A stretch of 33,904 nucleotides of DNA from Acetobacter sp. (GTDB lineage: Bacteria; Pseudomonadota; Alphaproteobacteria; Acetobacterales; Acetobacteraceae). The stretch is taken from NCBI GenBank assembly GCA_012517935.1, contig JAAYUA010000069.1:1-33904 (forward strand), given 5' to 3'. The notes under the pieces are model-generated. The model was not told the origin of the DNA. It saw only the letters and a list, made by a program, of their open reading frames with translations, and searched no databases. A program made the position numbers and the translations under genes. This document shows, in pieces, positions 1 through 6,981 of this stretch. Each line of letters begins with the position of its first letter. Within the stretch, counting starts at the first letter, position 1.

Positions 1-518
1 ATCAGCTGTGTATTGCCGTTATACGTGCCGCTATAACCGATATTGATGGTGGAACCACTGAGCGCACCAGCAACCAAACCTCCTGAGAAAGAAGCGGTGC
101 CACCATAAATGTCTATGGTAATCGCAGTTGCCGCATTGACAACGAAGTTGATGGCCGTTGTGCCACCGATGGTGAATGTGGGGGCTGACAACGCAGAAAG
201 AACGATATCAATAGTTCCACTTGAACCCGGAACGGATACCCATTGACCTCCTATAATAGATAGCAGACTACCGTTTGTTGCATCTGTTCCTGTCTGGATA
301 TGAGAGGACAATAGGTTGTCCGGAACTCCGGTGAGGGTCTCGATTATATTCCCGTTGGCATCTTTAATAGTGATGTTGGAATTGCCTATGCCACCGTTGA
401 AGAGCGTTCCATTTGTTATGGTCCATGTCGTTTCGACAATCTTATTTCCACTTGAGTCGAGAACGGGGTTGCCCTGCGTATCGAGTTCGTAAGTGTAATA
501 TGTGCCTGCACTGCTCAT
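1..518 (-). CDS. N-terminal part of a repetitive surface or secreted protein (3' end outside window)
   Basis: The minus strand is open from an ATG at 518 to the window edge, giving 172 codons with no stop. The start is preceded by a good ribosome binding site, GGGAGAG (minus strand, 525-531). The product begins MSSAGTYYTYELDTQGNPVL and continues as Gly/Ser/Thr/Asn/Ile-rich sequence with alternating hydrophobic residues, such as GGTTAINFVVNAATAITIDI and GALSGSTINIGYSGTYNG, which suggests stacked beta-strand repeats. No N-terminal signal peptide is visible, so if exported it would need a C-terminal signal (type I-like) or another route. Acetobacteraceae carry large beta-repeat proteins of this style, some ending in a Hint domain; the C-terminus is not in view, so the exact family is unknown. 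The gene is divergent from a serine recombinase. Composition is more AT-rich than the housekeeping genes further right. Confidence 0.75.
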   Translation of the reverse strand, partial: MSSAGTYYTYELDTQGNPVLDSSGNKIVETTWTITNGTLFNGGIGNSNITIKDANGNIIETLTGVPDNLLSSHIQTGTDATNGSLLSIIGGQWVSVPGSSGTIDIVLSALSAPTFTIGGTTAINFVVNAATAITIDIYGGTASFSGGLVAGALSGSTINIGYSGTYNGNTQL

Positions 519-529
519 GGTTAATCTCT

Positions 530-553
530 CCCGTAATTCCTGATTTTGGCAAA
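530..553 (+). repeat. Left arm of imperfect inverted repeat (candidate recombinase site)
   Basis: Contains TCCTGATTT at 538-546. The reverse complement AAATCAGGA occurs at 671-679. Extending both ways and allowing one gap, about 20 of 24 positions match between this arm and the reverse complement of 661-684. The arm lies just upstream of the ribosome binding site of the surface-protein gene. Confidence 0.45.
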
Positions 554-594
554 CAGAGCTGAACCTCGCAAGCCAAAGGTTATTACCTCTGCGA

Positions 595-623
595 TTACTA
601 CTACGTTTGTGTTGTTAGTCCAA
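595..623 (-). promoter_or_regulatory. Candidate sigma70-type promoter toward the surface-protein gene
   Basis: On the minus strand, TTGGAC (618-623) is followed after exactly 17 bases by TAGTAA (595-600), a fair match to TTGACA-N17-TATAAT. It would give a 5' leader of about 70 bases before the ATG at 518. It lies between the two arms of an inverted repeat (see the repeat features), so inversion of that segment would turn it away from the gene. Prediction from motif match only. Confidence 0.35.
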
Positions 624-660
624 TAGGAACATTAAATTATTTTATATAAATAACACCTCC

Positions 661-684
661 CTTTTTCCAGAAATCAGGACTTAA
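661..684 (-). repeat. Right arm of imperfect inverted repeat (candidate recombinase site)
   Basis: Contains AAATCAGGA at 671-679, the exact reverse complement of 538-546 in the left arm; flanking bases also match imperfectly. It ends about 12 bases before the recombinase ATG at 697. The two arms enclose about 110-130 bp that hold the divergent promoter region. Confidence 0.45.
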
Positions 685-696
685 GCAAGCGCTATC

Positions 697-1347
697 ATGA
701 TAAAGAGCCCATTCCTTAAAGCCAAAAAGGTATGGAACGTGGGGCAGAAAATAGGTTATGCGCGAGTGAGTACTGTCGGTCAAACCCTTGATATACAAGT
801 GAAAAATCTAAAAGAATTTGGTTGTAGAAAAATTTATCGGGAAAAAGTGAGCGGCGCAGATGTGGAGCGCCCGCAGCTTCAGAAACTGATTGCAGCCTTA
901 AACGAAGGTGATGTCGTTGTTGTGACACGCATCGATCGACTTGCTCGCAGCACTTTCAACCTTTTTTCAATCGTAAAAGATATTACAAATAAAAAAGCTC
1001 AGTTTCATTCGATCGCTGAACCTTGGGCGGATACAAGCACTAGCGCTGGTCGGTTGATGCTTGCCGTTCTTGGGGGGCTCGCAGATGTTGAAAGAGATCT
1101 GATAAAAATCAGGACATCAGAGGGTCGCATGAGAGCCATTCAGCAGGGAAAGAGAATGGGACGTCCTCCCAGAATTACAGAAAACCAGAAATACGAAATC
1201 GTGACGAAACGAAAAAACGGCGCCAGTTTAAAATCTCTCGCAGCTGCTTATGGAATCAGTGAAAGCGCTGCCTCCAGAATTGCGCGCTATCAAGATACAT
1301 CCAGTCCGATCTCATCCCGCCAAAATATCGTTATGATTGAGCAATAA
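697..1347 (+). CDS. Serine recombinase (resolvase/DNA invertase, Hin/Pin type)
   Basis: A 216-residue site-specific recombinase. After a short N-terminal extension the catalytic domain opens with IGYARVST, whose Ser25 is the expected nucleophile, then VTRIDRLARS and AGRLMLAVLGGLADVERDLI, the E-helix region typical of the small serine recombinases. The C-terminus (about 150-200) begins GRPPRITENQ and carries a helix-turn-helix (LKSLAAAYGISESAASRI) like the Hin/Pin DNA-binding domain. Size fits the invertase/resolvase family (about 180-200 residues) plus the extension. No convincing ribosome binding site precedes the ATG at 697; a GTG at 739, closer to the conserved domain, is an alternative start. 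It is divergent from a repetitive surface-protein gene and the space between them carries an inverted repeat. Family assignment is secure; whether it acts as an invertase or resolvase is not known. Confidence 0.9.
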   Translation: MIKSPFLKAKKVWNVGQKIGYARVSTVGQTLDIQVKNLKEFGCRKIYREKVSGADVERPQLQKLIAALNEGDVVVVTRIDRLARSTFNLFSIVKDITNKKAQFHSIAEPWADTSTSAGRLMLAVLGGLADVERDLIKIRTSEGRMRAIQQGKRMGRPPRITENQKYEIVTKRKNGASLKSLAAAYGISESAASRIARYQDTSSPISSRQNIVMIEQ

Positions 1348-1905
1348 TGGAATCCAATCTTCACAAAAATTTGGAAAAATGAAGGTCCCATTGATAATGC
1401 ACACGATTATGTGATCATAGGCACCACGAACAGTCATGCATGATACTTCAAGCTATTTTTTGCTCTGACCTACTTCGAGCTTCATGCCTGCACCGCTCAG
1501 AAATTGCACTCTGATTTACTGCAGAATCATTGGAAAACGCAGATTGCGACGGGCTATTGTATTGATCAGATCTCAAGTCAGGTTCCAGGTTATCGGAGTG
1601 CCAGTATCTTTGTGTCTACGCTGCGCCTGTATGATTGCTACCTTGGACAGTGCCCTACAAAGAAGACGGCAGCAGACCTCATCATATACTATATATTGTT
1701 AGGAGTTCTTGGTCGTACGGCATTATTCTGCCTGTTCGACCATTGCTCTCTTATGGTAGCCCGAACTTTTTCATAACCGCTAGATGTGAACTGACTTGGA
1801 AAAGAAAAATGTTTCAATGCTATCAATAGGAGAGCTCTTCAATGTCTCCTCGCAATGAGGGAGATAAAGCGATGTGATTTGTATGGTTTTTTATTTTTTA
1901 TTTTC
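1348..1905. other. Gene-poor accessory region between recombinase and tRNA-Gln
   Basis: About 560 bases with no gene I can support. Overlapping short frames exist between 1484 and 1829 but have no good ribosome binding site or recognisable domain, and their composition is unlike real genes. One frame, interrupted by a stop near 1440, reads across 1376-1776 and ends in a hydrophobic stretch; it could be the decayed remnant of a gene, but I cannot name it. The region is AT-rich and ends at the 3' end of a tRNA gene, a usual boundary of acquired DNA. Confidence 0.4.
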
Positions 1906-1980
1906 TGGCTGGGGCGGGAGGATTCGAACCTCCGCATGGCGGAATCAAAATCCGCTGCCTTGCCGCTTGGCTACGCCCCA
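1906..1980 (-). tRNA. tRNA-Gln (anticodon TTG)
   Basis: The minus strand gives a complete cloverleaf: acceptor stem TGGGGCG paired with CGCCCCA, D-arm AGCCAAGCGGCAAGGC, anticodon stem-loop GCGGATTTTGATTCCGC with anticodon TTG, and T-arm GGAGGTTCGAATCCTCC. Discriminator base G and an encoded CCA follow (1906-1909). The U1-A72 acceptor pair is characteristic of bacterial glutamine tRNAs. It reads CAA/CAG codons. It lies downstream of coq9 on the same strand, with its 3' end facing the accessory region. Confidence 0.96.
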
Positions 1981-2079
1981 ACACAATCCGCTAAGAAGGT
2001 TCTGAACACCTTGCTTGGCTGGACGGCCTCTTGTTAAGCATTTCAGAGGCCTACGTAAAGAGGTCAAATCATTTAAAAA

Positions 2080-2715
2080 TCAACCAGCGTCATCAAGCGG
2101 GATATCAGCGATGAATTCCTCGCCGGAAAGGACATCTTCCAGGACCTCGGTTTCAACGGGCGCAGGAAACAGACCAAAGCGTTCAGCGCGGCTGAGGGCT
2201 TGTTCCAAGGCAGCCATAGTCACACCGAGATCTTCGCTCGCATCGCTTTTCCACGAGCGCAGCATATGGGTCCAGATTGCGGTAACGCCCTGAACCCGGA
2301 TCACGCCCCTCAGTCCTGTCGTATCGATGCCTGCAGCGCCGGCAATCCATCGCATGCTGTCAAGGGTTGCAACGCCAAGCGCGGCCGCCAGAGGTGGATC
2401 GAAGGGAAGGGCATCAAGGACCGCGATGACGCCGTTGCGATATTGCTGGAATACATCCAGTCGTCGCATCAGTAGATCGAACAGGGCTTCACGCGGCGGT
2501 AGGGAGCTTCCATCGTCGATCAGCGCGGACTGGTCGGCCAGTGTTCCCAGACGAAAGAGAATTGTGGTCTTGAACGGGAAGCGCTTTCTGACCTCGCCCA
2601 TATCAAGACCCGCGTTACGGGCCGCTTCCGGCATAGTCACTGAGGCCCAGCCTTTCTGACTGGCAATATCCAGCGCGCTGGCCAGAAGAGCTGTATCGAG
2701 GTGGTCGGTATTCAT
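2080..2715 (-). CDS. COQ9-family protein (ubiquinone biosynthesis accessory factor)
   Basis: A 211-residue protein of the COQ9 family, which has a TetR-like fold but binds lipids rather than DNA and supports ubiquinone synthesis in alphaproteobacteria and mitochondria. The N-terminal third looks like a TetR helix-turn-helix (GWASVTMPEAARNAGL, then VRKRFPFKTTILF). The C-terminal part carries the COQ9 pattern MLRSWKSDASEDLGVTMAAL followed by a helix ending RAERFGLF. I choose the ATG at 2715, with AGGA seven bases upstream, over the TTG one codon earlier. It lies 73 bases downstream of proC, separated from it by a strong hairpin, and upstream of tRNA-Gln. ubiK, another quinone-synthesis factor, is in the same block, which supports the assignment. 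Automated annotation may call it a TetR regulator; the C-terminal motif argues against this. Confidence 0.75.
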   Translation of the reverse strand: MNTDHLDTALLASALDIASQKGWASVTMPEAARNAGLDMGEVRKRFPFKTTILFRLGTLADQSALIDDGSSLPPREALFDLLMRRLDVFQQYRNGVIAVLDALPFDPPLAAALGVATLDSMRWIAGAAGIDTTGLRGVIRVQGVTAIWTHMLRSWKSDASEDLGVTMAALEQALSRAERFGLFPAPVETEVLEDVLSGEEFIADIPLDDAG

Positions 2716-2740
2716 CAATTGATCCTGAGGCCGGTCTGGG

Positions 2741-2779
2741 ACATATCAGGCGTTCGAAAAACGGAACGGCCTGATATGT
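2741..2779 (-). repeat. Strong hairpin between proC and coq9
   Basis: Perfect 11-bp arms (ACATATCAGGC at 2741-2751, GCCTGATATGT at 2769-2779), extended by four more pairs (2752-2755 with 2764-2767) across one bulged G, closing an 8-base loop. It lies downstream of the proC stop and upstream of the coq9 start. No T-tract follows on the minus strand, so it is not a typical intrinsic terminator; it may pause transcription, stabilise the upstream mRNA or bind a protein. Confidence 0.6.
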
Positions 2780-2788
2780 TTGCTAACA

Positions 2789-3622
2789 TTATATGGCGAG
2801 TTCCGCAGCCCGTGCTGCTGCGGCATCGACGGCTTCCTGCACGATTGCTGGCCATGCTTCCGGGCGTGAAAACACAGCAAGTGCTTTTTCTGTGGTTCCT
2901 CCTGGACTGGTGACGTTTCGTCTCAGGTCAGCTGCATCTTCGGGTGATTGATCGAGAAGTGCTCCTGCCCCTGAGATGGTTTTGCGGGCCAGAACTCTTG
3001 CGATTTCCGGCGCAAGACCACGTTTGATAGCCGCTTTTTCAAGCAGTTCAGCTAGTAAAAACACATAAGCCGGGCCACTGCCGGATATTGCCGTGACATC
3101 ATCAATCCGGAATTCCGGATCGACACGAATCACTTCTCCAGAGGCGCGTAGAAGGGATTCGCACAAGGCAATCTGCTGCTTGGAAGCTTCAGGGGGAGCA
3201 TAATATCCCGTCATTCCCTGACCAATGGCGGCAGGAGTGTTGGGCATCGCCCGGATGATGACGGGCGCGTTTCCTGCTGGCGTTTCCGAGAGGATGCCTT
3301 TGCTCAGTCCTGCAATCGTGCGACCGGCCAGCACCGAGATAATCACAGGATGCCCCGAAATCCGTGTTAGAGAAGGAAGAATAGGGTCTATTTTCTGAGG
3401 TTTTACGGCCAGAATAACGGCCGCAGGTGAAAAATCCTGCGGCACTTCATCAAGGCTGCGGACCACGCGATGTGGTGCTGGGATATCGGTGGTGTGTCTA
3501 TCGACAATGACGGATGGGCTGATGCCCGCGGCCATCCAGCCGCGGAACATCGCACCTCCCATTTTCCCGCATCCAATCAGTAGCACGGGTGGCAGGAGAT
3601 CTGCCGGTTTGTCGGGGTTCAT
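2789..3622 (-). CDS. proC: Pyrroline-5-carboxylate reductase
   Basis: Catalyses the last step of proline synthesis, NAD(P)H-dependent reduction of 1-pyrroline-5-carboxylate to L-proline, in the cytoplasm. 277 residues, the usual length. The N-terminal Rossmann motif is GCGKMGG (17-23). RAMPNTPAAIGQG, AISGSGPAYVFLLAE and the family signature RRNVTSPGGTTEKAL near the C-terminus are all present. Its ATG overlaps the stop codon of the upstream YbjN-domain gene by one base (TGATG), so the two are probably translationally coupled. The N-terminal prolines before the first strand are a small extension. Confidence 0.95.
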   Translation of the reverse strand: MNPDKPADLLPPVLLIGCGKMGGAMFRGWMAAGISPSVIVDRHTTDIPAPHRVVRSLDEVPQDFSPAAVILAVKPQKIDPILPSLTRISGHPVIISVLAGRTIAGLSKGILSETPAGNAPVIIRAMPNTPAAIGQGMTGYYAPPEASKQQIALCESLLRASGEVIRVDPEFRIDDVTAISGSGPAYVFLLAELLEKAAIKRGLAPEIARVLARKTISGAGALLDQSPEDAADLRRNVTSPGGTTEKALAVFSRPEAWPAIVQEAVDAAAARAAELAI

Positions 3623-4125
3623 CAGGCCTCACCAGCGCAATCGAGCATGGCCATATCAATGGCTTCAGAGGCCGTTTTTCCGCCCCACAAGACCAGCTGG
3701 AATGCCGGGTAAAACCGCTCGCATTCAGCGATTGCGATACTCACCATATCTTCCAGACTCTCCACAGAAGCACCGTGAGCCCCGCGTAACAGGACGGCAT
3801 GGCGATAGAGGGGCATTCCGGTCTCCTGATCCATTCCAAAATGTCCAATCCAGAGACGTTCATTGGCCAGCGTCAAAAGTTCATGGAGGGAGCGCCGGTT
3901 CTCCTGGGGTGTCTTCAGGTCAAAAGCGCATGTGAAGTGCATGGCGCTGAGTTCATGGGACCATGCAAAATAGAGGCCATAATCGCACCATTTTCCGGGT
4001 GCTTCTGCGGCCATTTCTGCAGAACTGCGACGATCAAAAGCCCATTCGTAGTTACCTACGATCTGTTCCATCAAATCGAGAGGGTTGGCGTTGCCGGAAG
4101 ATGGCGTCATCGACAGAGCGGTCAT
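3622..4125 (-). CDS. YbjN domain-containing protein
   Basis: A 167-residue protein from the ATG at 4125, which is preceded by a near-perfect GGAGGT (4131-4136). A longer frame to 4203 exists, but there the AGGA sits directly against the ATG, so the shorter start is favoured. The body resembles the YbjN domain (bacterial sensory transduction regulator family), which shares the fold of type III secretion chaperones: a helical start (NPLDLMEQIVGNYEWAFDRR), central strands (CDYGLYFAWSHELSAMHFTC), the piece LLTLANERLWIGHFGMD, and a long C-terminal helix ending in a Trp-Gly (FQLVLWGGKTASEAI). Its function in alphaproteobacteria is unknown; it is commonly found upstream of proC in this group, as here, with overlapping stop and start codons. 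Confidence 0.75.
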   Translation of the reverse strand: MTALSMTPSSGNANPLDLMEQIVGNYEWAFDRRSSAEMAAEAPGKWCDYGLYFAWSHELSAMHFTCAFDLKTPQENRRSLHELLTLANERLWIGHFGMDQETGMPLYRHAVLLRGAHGASVESLEDMVSIAIAECERFYPAFQLVLWGGKTASEAIDMAMLDCAGEA

Positions 4126-4281
4126 GATTACCTCCAGGCCAGGAAGCCGACACTCGGGGAAGAGGGTGGCTTCTATATGCGAATCTTCTGCGATGGCTGT
4201 CATTCCTGAAAATGACGACCATGCTGTATCAACCTAGAAAGGCATGAAGATGGCTGCAAGTCGTAGTCGTGGTGAACTGGC

Positions 4282-4596
4282 TCAAAAACCATCATTATTT
4301 GAGGGATTGCTGGCCGAATGCGGTGTGGGAGCCGTGACGAGATTTTCAAGTGCTCTGACACGCTCTTCGAGAGATTTGATGCGCACCTCGGCATCCTCCT
4401 GAGCGGTTCGTGCAATGGCCGCCATTTCCCGAACCACTTCAAATTCTTCGCGCCGGACAACCTGCAGGCGGCCGAGAATTTCATCCACACGGGTTTGCAC
4501 GAGGCTGTTCAGTTCTTCGCGGGCGCCTGTCAGTGCAGACAGGGCGCCACCTGCGATACCGGCCAGATCGTCGAATAATCTGGGTTTTTCGGTCAT
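4282..4596 (-). CDS. ubiK: Ubiquinone biosynthesis accessory factor UbiK (BMFP/YqiC family)
   Basis: A 104-residue helical protein of the YqiC/BMFP family. E. coli UbiK assists the soluble ubiquinone-synthesis complex together with UbiJ. The order is typical: an amphipathic N-terminal helix (LFDDLAGIAGGALSAL), a middle segment with VQTRVDEILGRLQVVRREEF, and a C-terminal coiled coil (EVRIKSLEERVRALENLV) expected to trimerise, then a short polar tail. A ribosome binding site GGAGAG lies nine bases before the ATG. Neighbours on the same strand are the YbjN-domain gene, proC and coq9, a second ubiquinone gene. Confidence 0.88.
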   Translation of the reverse strand: MTEKPRLFDDLAGIAGGALSALTGAREELNSLVQTRVDEILGRLQVVRREEFEVVREMAAIARTAQEDAEVRIKSLEERVRALENLVTAPTPHSASNPSNNDGF

Positions 4597-4696
4597 ATCA
4601 GCTTCTCTCCGGATGCCTGTGTTGAAGAGGGATGTATAAGCGCAGACGGACGATTAATCCATGCACCCCGAGAGCTGGGGGCGGGATTGGCCTGGT

Positions 4697-5155
4697 TCAG
4701 CTCCCCAGCAATGAAGCAATTTGTTCCAGCATGAGCTGGTCGGCTATGGAGAAACGGTCGTGTTTCGGGCTGTCTATGTCCAGAACGCCTATCAGTTTCC
4801 CGTCTTTGAACAGGGGCACGACGATCTCTGAGGCCGAGGCTGAATCGCAGGCGATGTGACCGGGGAAAGCGTGAACATCGGGAACGATAATTGTTTCTGC
4901 GCGTTGGGCTGCTGTGCCGCAGACGCCTTTGCCGAGTGGGATACGTGTGCAGGCGATGCGTCCCTGAAAGGGGCCAAGCACCAATTCTTCTCCCTTCAGA
5001 AAGTAGAAACCTGCCCAGTTTACGTCTCTCATTGCTTCGTACAACAAGGCAGACAGATTGGCAGTCCGGGCTATAAAATCCTGTTCATCATTCACAAGGG
5101 CCTGGGCAGCGGACAGGATATCGTCTTCTGTGAAAGCGGAGGATGGAGCGCTCAT
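4697..5155 (-). CDS. msrC: Free methionine-(R)-sulfoxide reductase (GAF domain)
   Basis: Reduces free L-methionine-(R)-sulfoxide with electrons from the thioredoxin system, protecting against oxidative damage. The 152 residues form one GAF domain. Three cysteines match the catalytic set in position and spacing: Cys69 in RIACTRI, Cys79 in GKGVCGTAA and Cys103 in HIACDSASASEIVVP, the same +10 and +24 spacing as in the E. coli and yeast enzymes. Family features NWAGFYFL, LVLGPFQG and IGVLDIDSP are present. The gene stands 100 bases upstream of ubiK on the same strand and may be co-transcribed. The Shine-Dalgarno sequence before the ATG is weak. Confidence 0.93.
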   Translation of the reverse strand: MSAPSSAFTEDDILSAAQALVNDEQDFIARTANLSALLYEAMRDVNWAGFYFLKGEELVLGPFQGRIACTRIPLGKGVCGTAAQRAETIIVPDVHAFPGHIACDSASASEIVVPLFKDGKLIGVLDIDSPKHDRFSIADQLMLEQIASLLGS

Positions 5156-5424
5156 GCGGGAAGGCCTTAAACAGTATGTTATATGTTTTCGGAACAGGCT
5201 GTAGCATATCGTCAGGGTGAAGAAATGTGGAATGGTAGGGCTTTGGCCAAAATTTGGAGGCTTGCATATGTGCGATGAGATAAACGAGAGAGATTAACAA
5301 GATTGGGCATGTGAAAGTAAATAGTTTTTATGATTAATCAGAAGAAAAAACTGATCCACCTGCGTCATGTCAATATATGTGTAAATAAAATGTATATAAG
5401 TTCTCATTCCGAAAGGTGAATTTC

Positions 5425-6885
5425 ATGAAAACATCAGTGGTATGTTTTGCGAGGGATGAGGGGGGTGATATCCTGTCGTGGATATCATGGTATAAATTCA
5501 TTGGCGTCGATACGATCATTATTTTCGATGATGGATCTTCGGATGGTTTGTCTGATGTTCTCTCTCTTGTCTCGGGAAGTATTGATATAAGAATTTACAA
5601 AAATGATTTTGATCCCCGCCCTCATGAAGAACGGCAACAGAAAGCCTATTCAGATGCGTTGAAATCTTATGGAGAAGAATTCGACTGGATGGGTTTTTTC
5701 GATGCAGATGAATTTCTTCTGTTGCCAGAAAACCAGAAGATTGTTGATTTTCTGGATAGACCTCAAGATGTTGGCTCTGTTGTCGTGCATTGGTGCAATT
5801 ACGGGAGCAGCGGACATGTATTCAAACCCGTAGACTATCCTTTTGCGGCATACACCTGGCACAGTTCGCAGGAAGAAACCATAAACAGACATATAAAATC
5901 TTTTGTCAGACCGCGAGCGTGGAGTGGCAAGTGGGTTAACGTGCATTATTTTGATATCGGTTTTTTTCGACATCAAAGCGCGGCAGGAAAAGAAGTTTAT
6001 TGGTCTTCGACAAAAGGTATTACAGAAAATTCTGCCGACTGGTCTGGTGGAAAAATCATGCATTACCAGTGTCGAAGCATGGAGAATTTTGTTGAGCGCG
6101 CCAGGCGTAGGCGGGATATTGTATTGAATGCCGATGTCTGGAAAAAAAGCGATTATACCAATATCGAAGACAGAAGGCCTCTTTCCTTTAAACTGGAAAT
6201 TTCAAATATGGTTCGCTCTATGAATGAGACCGCAATTCCCTTTTTTCTGCGAAAAGCGGTTGAGGAATTTGAGAGCAGGATGGAGATACAAAACTCTTGT
6301 CAGGAAAACGAGAGCGCCCTGGAATTATGTCTTCTGAAAACCATGTCTGGTGAATTGTTAAGCGCTGATCAGTCAGGGCATGTAAAGACTGGTGCCGCAG
6401 GGGATCTGATTTATGCGTTGCGCTATGTCGATCGCAAAGAAATTATACATCTTTTTTCTTTAAATGATGCACACAAAATAAATATTGAATCTGACAATAG
6501 AATACTTAAATTTCTATCCTATATCCTCGTTCCCGTGGCTGGAAGCGAATATTGTTCTTTATTAAAGCCGGGAAGCTCATATTATATTTCGGCAGCTCCG
6601 ACAGCAGATGGAGGCAAAGTTGTTTGCAATCGGCCGTTAGTGTCCAATTGGGAGACATTCCAACTACAGAGTGTGTGCCGTTCCGATAGTTTTCAGTTAA
6701 AGTCTATTACGATTCCTGAAGCACAAAATACTATGAGTTTTGAGAATTTTAAGAAAATCGCTGAATCAGAAGATTCAGAAAAATGGGTAGAGCTTCTTCC
6801 TTTTTTCTATTACCGACAAGAGATGATGGAGCAGGAAAGGTTTAGATCGTATATTCCTCTGATGCTGAGAGATGCATTGTTCTGA
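5425..6885 (+). CDS. Glycosyltransferase, family 2/92-like
   Basis: A 486-residue protein whose N-terminal 200 residues form a GT-A type glycosyltransferase domain: a start strand (SVVCFARDEGGDILSWISWY), the diphosphate-sugar region IIIFDDGSSDGL, and the metal-binding DADEF (93-97 from the ATG). A block HWCNYGSSGH and further on KIMHYQCRSMENFVERARRR fit the Glyco_tranf_2_4/GT92-like group. The C-terminal half (about 290-486) is not recognised. The ATG at 5425 follows AAGGTG at seven bases; a GTG at 5416 is less likely. The acceptor is unknown; a cell-surface glycan is a guess from the family. The gene is noticeably AT-richer than its neighbours and stands alone between operons on the other strand, which suggests acquisition by transfer. 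Confidence 0.8.
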   Translation: MKTSVVCFARDEGGDILSWISWYKFIGVDTIIIFDDGSSDGLSDVLSLVSGSIDIRIYKNDFDPRPHEERQQKAYSDALKSYGEEFDWMGFFDADEFLLLPENQKIVDFLDRPQDVGSVVVHWCNYGSSGHVFKPVDYPFAAYTWHSSQEETINRHIKSFVRPRAWSGKWVNVHYFDIGFFRHQSAAGKEVYWSSTKGITENSADWSGGKIMHYQCRSMENFVERARRRRDIVLNADVWKKSDYTNIEDRRPLSFKLEISNMVRSMNETAIPFFLRKAVEEFESRMEIQNSCQENESALELCLLKTMSGELLSADQSGHVKTGAAGDLIYALRYVDRKEIIHLFSLNDAHKINIESDNRILKFLSYILVPVAGSEYCSLLKPGSSYYISAAPTADGGKVVCNRPLVSNWETFQLQSVCRSDSFQLKSITIPEAQNTMSFENFKKIAESEDSEKWVELLPFFYYRQEMMEQERFRSYIPLMLRDALF

Positions 6886-6981
6886 ATGGAGCTGGTGGTG
6901 AATGTTGTCACAAAGAAAAGAGGTTTTTTCGAATTCTTCAGATGCGTAGATGTTCGTTAAGAACGGGATTGACTCAATTCG

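Noticed and set aside
1484..1829. Overlapping 60-90-residue frames between the recombinase and tRNA-Gln
   Set aside because: No ribosome binding site, no recognisable domain and three mutually overlapping frames with odd composition; treated as non-coding or decayed.
1886..1905. T-rich run next to tRNA-Gln as its terminator
   Set aside because: The T-run is on the plus strand; the tRNA is on the minus strand, where it reads as A-rich.
1855..2037. Short plus-strand frame across the tRNA gene
   Set aside because: It is antisense to tRNA-Gln, whose cloverleaf is complete.
5189..5212. GGAAC...CGTC as an EcfG-dependent promoter before the glycosyltransferase gene
   Set aside because: The spacer is about 14 bases instead of 16-17 and the -10 element does not match; no convincing EcfG promoter was found in the stress locus either.
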